From: an uncultured Eubacteriales bacterium
Lineage (GTDB): Bacteria; Bacillota; Clostridia; Lachnospirales; Lachnospiraceae
Length of the DNA: 5,630 bases
Direction: 5' to 3'
NCBI GenBank assembly: GCA_900313765.1
Contig: OMSN01000116.1
Coordinates: forward strand, 1 to 5,630
Shown here: positions 1 through 4,989 of the stretch, one piece after another
Layout of the letters: every line of letters starts with the position of its first letter
How positions within the stretch are numbered: the first letter of the stretch is position 1
The notes under the pieces: model-generated
The model's input: only the letters and a program-made list of their open reading frames with translations
What the model was told of the DNA's origin: nothing
Database searches by the model: none
Program-made: the position numbers and the translations under genes

Positions 1-199
1 AGGAGACTTCAGGGCACTGACCGGATTCGATGAGAGACTGCTGGATGACAGCATGGAATGCGGTCACAGGTCATTTACGATCATGGGAGGTGCTTTTGAA
101 GGAACACAGGTGGAGAGCAGAATGCTGACCCATGAGGCGACATTCGGAGTGGGCTATGGCATCTGTATCTATCATCCACAGGCAGAGGAGGTGCAGTGA
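1..199 (+). CDS. amrB: Class III extradiol dioxygenase/MEMO-like protein of the AmmeMemoRadiSam system, C-terminal fragment
   Basis: This is the last 65 residues of a gene that begins before the window; the first whole codon is at base 2 and the TGA stop is 197-199. The visible part has the end-of-domain signature of the LigB/MEMO-like fold: ECGHRSFTIMGGAFEG, then a conserved-looking FGVGYGICIYHP tail. Proteins of this type are partners of AMMECR1 and a radical SAM enzyme in the three-gene AmmeMemoRadiSam system, and both partners follow directly here. The activity of bacterial members in this context is not known. The metal-binding residues would lie mostly upstream and cannot be checked. 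From memory, many Firmicutes carry this domain fused to AMMECR1 in one polypeptide, whereas here a stop codon separates them. It is uncertain whether it would be labelled LigB-type or MEMO-type; the system assignment is firm from context. Confidence 0.8.
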   Translation, partial: GDFRALTGFDERLLDDSMECGHRSFTIMGGAFEGTQVESRMLTHEATFGVGYGICIYHPQAEEVQ

Positions 200-201
200 T
201 G
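186..201 (+). promoter_or_regulatory. Ribosome binding site and TGATG coupling junction for the AMMECR1 gene
   Basis: AGGAGG (186-191) lies inside the last codons of the upstream gene, 7 bases before the ATG at 199. The upstream stop TGA (197-199) and this ATG share one base. The strong, well-spaced site selects ATG 199 over the GTG at 196. It also argues that the two frames are genuinely separate, coupled genes rather than one fusion gene broken by a sequencing error. Confidence 0.85.
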
Positions 202-717
202 GATCCGTATGTACAGCTGGCACGCAATACGATCGAGACCTATATCCGCAGCAGGAAGGTCTACATCCCGGAAGAAGAGGAACTGACGCAGGAAATGAAA
301 ACTGTCCGCGCCGGTGCATTTGTGTCGATCCATGAGAACGGGGAACTGCGCGGATGCATCGGGACGATCGAACCGGTCAGGGAGAACCTGGCACAGGAGA
401 TCATCTCCAATGCAATCTCAGCATCCACAAGGGATCCCAGATTCCCGCCCATCAGGAAAGATGAGCTGGATGATCTGGAGATCAGCGTGGATGTACTCAC
501 ACAGCCGGAACCGATCCAGTCGAAGTCACAGCTGGATGTAAAACGGTATGGCGTGATCGTGGAGAAAGACTTCCGCCGCGGCCTTCTTCTTCCGGATCTG
601 GAAGGAGTGGATTCGGTCGGGTATCAGGTATACATCGCAAGGAAAAAAGCCGGCATCGCGGACCATGAGAAAGGGGTCAGCATGTACCGGTTTGAGGTGA
701 TTCGCCATGAGCAGTGA
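199..717 (+). CDS. amrA: AMMECR1-domain protein (AmmeMemoRadiSam system protein A)
   Basis: A 172-residue protein that is essentially a single AMMECR1 domain, the usual length for stand-alone members. The hallmark LRGCIG motif is at residues 50-55, followed by the family's DPRFPPI segment (78-84), the EISVDVL strand (about 93-99) and a GLLLPDLEGVDS block (about 127-138). No signal peptide or membrane segment is visible, so it is cytoplasmic. The family is conserved from bacteria to humans, where AMMECR1 is linked to a syndrome, but no reaction is established. The conserved Cys of LRGCIG and the surrounding pocket suggest an enzyme or binding protein (inference). It is sandwiched between the dioxygenase/MEMO-like partner (one-base overlap upstream) and the radical SAM enzyme (11-base overlap downstream), pointing to coupled synthesis and joint function. 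ATG 199 is preferred over GTG 196 because of the AGGAGG at 186-191. Confidence 0.93.
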   Translation: MDPYVQLARNTIETYIRSRKVYIPEEEELTQEMKTVRAGAFVSIHENGELRGCIGTIEPVRENLAQEIISNAISASTRDPRFPPIRKDELDDLEISVDVLTQPEPIQSKSQLDVKRYGVIVEKDFRRGLLLPDLEGVDSVGYQVYIARKKAGIADHEKGVSMYRFEVIRHEQ

Positions 718-1561
718 GACAGCGCGCCCGGGAAGCGGGGCTGTCTGCCCGGTCTGTCCGCATGCGTGCAGGATTCCGGAAGGTGCTCTCGGGCGGTGCC
801 GGGCAAGGAGGAACACAGAGGGGAAGATCGTCAGTGACAATTACGGGAAACTGACGTCCATCGCACTGGATCCGATCGAAAAGAAGCCGCTTGCTTATTT
901 TCACCCCGGAAGCCAGGTCCTGTCTGTGGGAAGTTACGGGTGCAATCTGTCCTGCCCCTTCTGCCAGAATTATGAGATCGCTGCCGCGAAGGGTACAGAC
1001 TTCCGGAGTCTGTATGAAGTCGGGCCCGAAGAGCTGTGTGCGCTTGCCCTGAGAGAAAGAGCCAGAGGCAATATCGGAGTGGCGTACACCTACAACGAAG
1101 CCCTCGTGGGATATGAGTATGTGCGGGACTGCGCAAGACTGGTGCATGAGGCAGGGATGCTGAACGTACTGGTGACCAACGGCATGGCGAATCTCCCTGT
1201 TCTGGAAGAGATCCTTCCTTATATGGATGCCATGAACATCGACCTGAAGGGGTTCCGTCCGGAGATCTACCAGCGCCTCGGGGGTGATCTGGAGACTGTC
1301 AAGGCATTCATCCGGCGCTCTGCGCAGGAGTGCCACGTGGAACTGACATCCCTGATCGTTCCCGGAATGAATGACGATATAGAGGACATGAAAAGACAGG
1401 CGCAGTGGATCGCCGATATCAATCCCCGGATCCCACTGCACATCACCAGATACTTCCCAAGGTATAAAATGAAGGAGCCGCCAACCGCTCTGCGGGTGCT
1501 CAGGGCACTGAAAGAAGCCGCGCAGGAGAGCCTGGAGAGGGTCCTGCTGGGCAATGTGTAA
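707..1561 (+). CDS. amrS: AmmeMemoRadiSam system radical SAM enzyme (PflA-like)
   Basis: A 284-residue radical SAM protein. The cluster-binding motif is GCNLSCPFC, with cysteines 79, 83 and 86 in CX3CX2C spacing; these should ligate a 4Fe-4S cluster that cleaves S-adenosylmethionine. A second cysteine set lies near the N-terminus (C14, C17, C21, C31, in CPVCPHAC and GRC), typical of this PflA-like subgroup and a possible extra metal site. Further recognisable segments are TYNEALVGYEY (about 126-136), LVTNGM, MNIDLKGF and the late HITRYFP. The family sits with AMMECR1 and MEMO/LigB-like proteins, and its substrate is unknown. ATG 707 overlaps the end of the AMMECR1 gene by 11 bases and has GAGGTGA (694-700) 6 bases upstream, so coupling is expected. 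The TAA at 1559-1561 is followed by a second in-frame TAA at 1565-1567. The protein is cytoplasmic; a related pyruvate formate-lyase activator is less likely given the neighbours. Confidence 0.94.
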   Translation: MSSETARPGSGAVCPVCPHACRIPEGALGRCRARRNTEGKIVSDNYGKLTSIALDPIEKKPLAYFHPGSQVLSVGSYGCNLSCPFCQNYEIAAAKGTDFRSLYEVGPEELCALALRERARGNIGVAYTYNEALVGYEYVRDCARLVHEAGMLNVLVTNGMANLPVLEEILPYMDAMNIDLKGFRPEIYQRLGGDLETVKAFIRRSAQECHVELTSLIVPGMNDDIEDMKRQAQWIADINPRIPLHITRYFPRYKMKEPPTALRVLRALKEAAQESLERVLLGNV

Positions 1562-1574
1562 GTGTAAAGCGTAT

Positions 1575-1609
1575 AAGGGGTCAGACCCTTCTCAGGGGTC
1601 TGACCCCTT
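1575..1609 (+). terminator. 14-bp perfect hairpin after the radical SAM gene, probable terminator
   Basis: AAGGGGTCAGACCC (1575-1588) and GGGTCTGACCCCTT (1596-1609) are exact reverse complements around a 7-base loop. The position, 13 bases after the radical SAM stop and just before a new promoter, fits the end of the AmmeMemoRadiSam operon. The stem is very stable, but only two T residues sit at the 3' foot and no T-run follows, so it is not a textbook intrinsic terminator. Because the arms start with AA and end with TT it could act on either strand. Each arm is also palindromic in itself (see findings), so it may be a dispersed repeat used as a terminator. Confidence 0.6.
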
Positions 1610-1613
1610 CTGG

Positions 1614-1642
1614 TTGTGCCGATTATGAGAATGTGTTAGAAT
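1614..1642 (+). promoter_or_regulatory. Sigma-A-type promoter for the riboswitch-cbiK operon
   Basis: A -35-like TTGTGC (1614-1619) is separated by 17 bases from a -10 TAGAAT (1637-1642), which is preceded by TGT to give an extended -10 (TGTTAGAAT, 1634-1642). Transcription would start near base 1649, about 20 bases before the riboswitch P1 stem. The location between the hairpin and the aptamer is what a riboswitch promoter requires. No operator-like repeat overlaps it apart from the hairpin, which ends 4 bases upstream. Confidence 0.7.
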
Positions 1643-1667
1643 TTGTGCGAAGAAGTAATTGGATAGT

Positions 1668-1840
1668 GCAGAAGGTGCCGGAGATATTGGAATCGAATAG
1701 GCTCCGGTGAAAAGGGAAACAGGTGAGAATCCTGTACGAACTCGTCACTGTATCAGGGGAGTCTGCAGCCAGCATGCCACTGGGAGACCGGGAAGGCGGC
1801 CGCAGATGAAGAACCTCAAGCCAGGAGACCTGCCTTCTGC
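1668..1840 (+). ncRNA. Cobalamin (B12) riboswitch aptamer
   Basis: The conserved B12 box GCCAGGAGACCTGCC is at 1820-1834. The closing P1 helix is a perfect 8 bp: GCAGAAGG (1668-1675) with CCTTCTGC (1833-1840). A P3-like stem pairs CCGGAG (1678-1683) with CTCCGG (1702-1707). The core shows GGGAAACAGGTGAGAATCC (from 1714) with the P5 hairpin ACAGG/CCTGT (1719-1723/1731-1735), the CACTGT element (1746-1751), and the CCACTGGGAGACCGGGAAGG block (1777-1796). Members bind adenosyl- or other cobalamins and normally switch off downstream B12 synthesis or uptake genes when the vitamin is plentiful. Here the regulated genes are an exported cobaltochelatase and an importer. Which cobalamin form is preferred cannot be told by eye. 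Confidence 0.95.
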
Positions 1841-2042
1841 CGGTACAGGATCTTCTTAACAGATGAGGAGATGCCGGACCACGAGAAACTGGTCGTACGT
1901 TCAGCAGGGACCCTGTCACAGGGGCGCCTGTCTTATTCATTTCGACTTTTCTTTCTCAATTCCGGTATTCCGCAGTGACAAAATGAGCGTCACGGATTCA
2001 CAAGTATCCCTATAGTTCCCTGGACGGAGGAAAGGAGAAAGA
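1841..2042 (+). promoter_or_regulatory. Riboswitch expression platform and cbiK leader
   Basis: This 202-base gene-free stretch links the aptamer to cbiK. A terminator-like hairpin is formed by CAGG (1905-1908) with CCTG (1927-1930) and CCCTG (1911-1915) with CAGGG (1919-1923), followed by an interrupted T-rich tract (1931-1957). A small hairpin GTGAC/GTCAC (1975-1979/1989-1993) follows. CTTTCTC (1951-1957) can pair with GAGAAAG (2035-2041) and TTCC (1960-1963) with GGAA (2029-2032), which would bury the ribosome site of cbiK (AGGAG, 2033-2037). GTACAGGAT (1843-1851) is exactly complementary to bases 1729-1737 inside the aptamer. Both transcriptional and translational control are therefore possible. 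No small open reading frame with a convincing ribosome site was seen. Confidence 0.6.
1905..1957 (+). terminator. Candidate riboswitch-controlled intrinsic terminator
   Basis: The hairpin pairs 1905-1908 with 1927-1930 and 1911-1915 with 1919-1923 around a 3-base loop, with a small internal loop. It is followed by a T-rich stretch broken by C, A and G (1931-1957, including TTTT at 1947-1950). The broken T-run and interrupted stem make termination efficiency doubtful. Its place between aptamer and gene is right for an expression platform. Confidence 0.45.
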
Positions 2043-2906
2043 ATGAGAAGTTTCAGAGTGGTTTTATGTGCGATGGCATTGCTGTGTGGTCTGATGGCAA
2101 CCGGGTTTGACAACAAGGAGGGCGGAGCAATCCTGGTCGTTTCCTTCGGAACCAGTTACAATGAGAGCAGAGAGCAGACGATCGGAGCGATCGAAGAGGC
2201 GATTCGCGAAGCATATCCGGACTATGATGTCCGCCGGGCGTTCACATCCCAGATCATTATCGACAAGCTGAAGGAGAGAGACGGTCTGGAGATCGACAAT
2301 GTGACACAGGCTCTGGACCGTGCAGTAGCAGACGGCATCAAGACGCTGATTGTGCAGCCGACGCATCTTATGCACGGGTTCGAATATACCGATCTGAAGG
2401 ACGAGCTGGACAAGTATACGGACAAGTTCGACACCATCGTGATGGGTGAGCCGCTTCTCAACACAGAGGAAGACTTTGAACAGGTTGCGGATACTCTTGC
2501 CAAGGATACAGAATCCTATGTGGATGGCAAGACAGCAGTCGTGTTCATGGGACACGGGACTGAGGCGGATTCCAATGAGATCTATGCTCAGATGCAGGGT
2601 GTCTTTGAAGATAAGGAACTTGCAGACTATTACGTGGGCACTGTAGAAGCAGAGCCGTCCCTGGATGATGTCATTGCTGCGATCGACGGCAAGGACTATA
2701 CCCGCGTCGTGCTGGAACCGCTGATGGTCGTCGCGGGAGACCATGCCAACAATGACATGGCTGGTGATGAGGACGATTCCTGGAAGTCCATCCTGACAGG
2801 GGAGGGCTATGAAGTCGAGTGCATCCTGGAAGGCCTGGGCCAGAAGGAAGGTATTCAGCAGATCTATGTAGCACATGTACAGGACGCGATCGATTCGATC
2901 GCATAA
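2043..2906 (+). CDS. cbiK: Exported sirohydrochlorin cobaltochelatase, CbiK type
   Basis: A 287-residue class II chelatase of the CbiK family, which inserts cobalt into sirohydrochlorin (or can insert iron) in the anaerobic B12 pathway. The family core starts at about residue 29 with AILVVSFGTSY. Key segments are VQPTHLMHGFEY (104-115), VVFMGHGTEADSNEIY with H171, and VVAGDHANNDMAGDEDDSW with H234; the last two histidines match the metal-binding pair known for CbiK. Unlike the cytoplasmic Salmonella enzyme, it has an N-terminal export signal: R2 and R5, a hydrophobic core from V6 to M18, and a possible cleavage site after ATG (19-21). No proper lipobox is seen; the ALLC sequence has Leu before the Cys. 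A periplasmic homologue (CbiKP) is known in Desulfovibrio. ATG 2043 has AGGAG (2033-2037) 5 bases upstream. It is the first gene after the B12 riboswitch and lies 10 bases before the next gene, so low B12 should raise its expression. The substrate outside the cell is uncertain. Confidence 0.93.
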   Translation: MRSFRVVLCAMALLCGLMATGFDNKEGGAILVVSFGTSYNESREQTIGAIEEAIREAYPDYDVRRAFTSQIIIDKLKERDGLEIDNVTQALDRAVADGIKTLIVQPTHLMHGFEYTDLKDELDKYTDKFDTIVMGEPLLNTEEDFEQVADTLAKDTESYVDGKTAVVFMGHGTEADSNEIYAQMQGVFEDKELADYYVGTVEAEPSLDDVIAAIDGKDYTRVVLEPLMVVAGDHANNDMAGDEDDSWKSILTGEGYEVECILEGLGQKEGIQQIYVAHVQDAIDSIA

Positions 2907-2919
2907 GGGAGGATGCATG
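2905..2919 (+). promoter_or_regulatory. Ribosome binding site that fixes the start of the NEAT-like/binding protein gene
   Basis: AAGGGAGG (2905-2912) overlaps the cbiK stop TAA (2904-2906) and lies 4 bases before ATG 2917. This favours ATG 2917 over the in-frame ATG at 2875, which lies inside cbiK, has no comparable site, and would put 14 polar residues in front of a good signal peptide. Confidence 0.8.
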
Positions 2920-4974
2920 AGCAGATTCAGAAACAGACTGCTCGCTGTAATCTCTGCCGCTGCGGGTATCGGCGTGCTTGGCGCGCCGGTATCCTTTTCA
3001 TATATACCCGTGCAGGTATATGCGGCACAGACAGAGCAGACAGAAGAAGCGGATCTGTCCGCGCTTGTGGCAACCGACGCCGAGCGGGCATCGCAGACAC
3101 TGGTGGGACCGGAAGGCTGCTACGCGAAATATGCGGATGAGATCGAGGACGGGGTCTATGAGATCGAGGCGGATACCAGCTCGTCGATGTTCAGGATCGT
3201 CAGGACCGTACTGACTGTGAAGGACGGCAATATGTCAGCGGTCATCACATTGAGCGGTAAAGGATATCTGCGGCTGTTTATGGGGACCGGCGCCCAGGCA
3301 GTCGAAGCCGATCCGTCTGACTATGCAGAGTATCGTGAGGATGAAGAAGGTGCCTATACTTATGAGATCCCGGTGGAGGCACTGGACGCCACGCTGGAGT
3401 GTACCGGCTTCAGCAAGCGTAAGGAGAAATGGTATGATCATCAGATCTGCTTCATGACATCCTCTCTGCCGGAAGGGGCTGTGAAAAACCCGATTGCGGA
3501 CGGTACCTACAGCTGTGACGTGACCCTCACAGGAGGGACCGGCAGGGCTTCCATTCAGAGCCCGGCAACCCTTACCGTGGAAGACGGTCTGGTCTTTGCA
3601 TCGATTCTGTGGAGCAGTCCGAACTATGATTACATGAAAGTCGGAGGGCGTCAGTATCTCCCGGTAAATGAGAGCGGCAACAGTGAATTCTGTATTCCTG
3701 TCTCCTGCTTTGACCAGGAGATGGCAGTCATCGCAGATACAACTGCGATGAGCGAGCCCCATGAGATCGTCTACACTCTGAACTTCAGCCGCAGCAGCCT
3801 GACACCGGCAGATGATGCACCGGACGGCCTGACTGCAGAGAGTGAAACTGAATCCGGTACAGATGCTTCTCAAACTTCCGGCACGGAGGAACAGGAGGTG
3901 CCGGCGGTGGCAGAGGCAGCCTGTTTTGTCCCGGAGGAAGTTCAGGAAGTGCAGGGAATGGTCTTCGAGAAGAGGCTTGAACTGAAGGACGCACGCTGTT
4001 TCAGTATCGATCAGTACGAAGGCGGCTATCGGATGCTGACCCTGCCGGAGGATACCAGGATCCTGGTGATCCCCGAGGGCATGGAAGCCCCGGAAGTGCT
4101 GGATGATGGCATCATCGTGTTTCAGCAGCCGGCCGGCCAGATCTATCTGGTGGCAAGTGCCGCGGCCGATCTGCTGGAGGCAGCCGGTGCACTGGATGCG
4201 GTGCGATACTGCGGCCTGAAAGAAGACGGCTGGTATGTGGACGGGATGCGCGATGCCCTGCGCAGCGGTGCTATACTGTATGCGGGCAAATACAGCGCGC
4301 CTGACTATGAACTTCTGCTCTCGGGCGGATGCCGCCTTGCCATTGAGAATACGATGATCGCCCACACTCCGGAAGTCATGGAGAAACTGGAAGAGCTGGG
4401 GATCCCGGTGGTGATCGACTACGCAAGTTATGAGCCAAGTCCTCTGGGAAGGATGGAGTGGATCAAGTTCTACGGAGCCCTGACCGGCCATCTGGAAGAG
4501 GCCGAGCGTGTGTATGAGGAGCAGAGAGCGCAGACCGAAGGGCTGGAGAAGACCGGCAGGACCGTCGCATTTTTCTATATACGAGATGACGGCGCGGTCG
4601 TAGTGCGCGGCAGTGACGATTACGTGCCTCAGATGATCCGTCTTGCGGGAGGCGAATATGTTTCAGGTGCTTCGGACAGTCAGGTGCCTGGCTCCGCGCC
4701 GATTCAGATGGAAGCCTTCTACGCTGCGGCAAAGGATGTGGATTATCTGGTCTATAACGGGACGACGGCAGGGGAGAGTCACAGCATGGACGAGCTGCTG
4801 GCAAAGAGCCGCCTGATGGAGGACTTTGCCGCGGTCAGGAATGGGCATGTCTATGCGGCATCCCGGAACATGTACCAGAAGACCATGTCGCTGGGAAGTG
4901 TGGTCGCGGATCTGCATGCGATGATGACGGATGCGCCGGACGGGGAACTGCAGTTCCTGGAACATGTGAAATAA
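2917..4974 (+). CDS. Exported ABC-transporter substrate-binding protein with two NEAT-like domains
   Basis: A 685-residue exported protein. Residues 1-36 form a Sec signal (R3, R5, R7; hydrophobic 8-30; likely cut after VYA at 36). Two related beta-rich domains follow, about 76-185 and 193-291. Each begins with DG(V/T)Y, has a TVxDG turn (TVKDG, TVEDG) and an IPV strand (IPVEALD, IPVSCFD). The second is the better conserved, with WSSPNYDYMKV and AMSEPHEIVYTLNF, and resembles NEAT/iron-transport-associated domains that bind haem. An acidic Ser/Thr/Glu-rich linker (about 296-345) leads to a periplasmic-binding-protein fold of the BtuF/FecB class (about 350-685), recognised by GKYSAPDYELLLSGGCRLAIEN-like organisation, TPEVMEKLEELGIPVV and an SPLGRMEWIKFYGALTG segment. 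It probably captures a corrinoid, haem-like compound or metal chelate and hands it to the permease downstream. No lipobox, LPXTG motif or C-terminal membrane segment is seen, so surface retention is unexplained. The start is ATG 2917 on ribosome-site grounds. Confidence 0.82.
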   Translation: MSRFRNRLLAVISAAAGIGVLGAPVSFSYIPVQVYAAQTEQTEEADLSALVATDAERASQTLVGPEGCYAKYADEIEDGVYEIEADTSSSMFRIVRTVLTVKDGNMSAVITLSGKGYLRLFMGTGAQAVEADPSDYAEYREDEEGAYTYEIPVEALDATLECTGFSKRKEKWYDHQICFMTSSLPEGAVKNPIADGTYSCDVTLTGGTGRASIQSPATLTVEDGLVFASILWSSPNYDYMKVGGRQYLPVNESGNSEFCIPVSCFDQEMAVIADTTAMSEPHEIVYTLNFSRSSLTPADDAPDGLTAESETESGTDASQTSGTEEQEVPAVAEAACFVPEEVQEVQGMVFEKRLELKDARCFSIDQYEGGYRMLTLPEDTRILVIPEGMEAPEVLDDGIIVFQQPAGQIYLVASAAADLLEAAGALDAVRYCGLKEDGWYVDGMRDALRSGAILYAGKYSAPDYELLLSGGCRLAIENTMIAHTPEVMEKLEELGIPVVIDYASYEPSPLGRMEWIKFYGALTGHLEEAERVYEEQRAQTEGLEKTGRTVAFFYIRDDGAVVVRGSDDYVPQMIRLAGGEYVSGASDSQVPGSAPIQMEAFYAAAKDVDYLVYNGTTAGESHSMDELLAKSRLMEDFAAVRNGHVYAASRNMYQKTMSLGSVVADLHAMMTDAPDGELQFLEHVK

Positions 4975-4989
4975 AGATATCGGATGAAA

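Noticed and set aside
677..1441. A 254-codon minus-strand open frame opposite the radical SAM gene
   Set aside because: The + strand carries the CX3CX2C motif and the coupled start; the antisense frame has no supporting signal.
1998..2016. A possible second promoter just before cbiK (TATAGT near 2011)
   Set aside because: No acceptable -35 element at the right spacing was found, and a promoter here would bypass the riboswitch.
1562..2042. CRISPR array, tRNA or mobile-element ends in the large intergenic region
   Set aside because: The repeats here are explained by the hairpin and riboswitch helices; no regularly spaced repeats, cloverleaf or target duplications were seen.
2875..2916. An upstream in-frame ATG at 2875 as the start of the binding-protein gene
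   Set aside because: It would overlap cbiK by 32 bases without a ribosome site and would put 14 polar residues before a good signal peptide; ATG 2917 has AAGGGAGG 4 bases upstream.
2064..2918. A 284-codon minus-strand open frame opposite cbiK
   Set aside because: It mirrors cbiK almost exactly, while the + strand shows conserved CbiK motifs and a ribosome site; no family features were seen in the antisense product.
3235..4491. A 418-codon open frame on the minus strand opposite the binding-protein gene
   Set aside because: It lies wholly inside a well-supported + strand gene, shows no recognisable domain or ribosome site, and reads as a codon-bias shadow rich in His, Cys and Arg.
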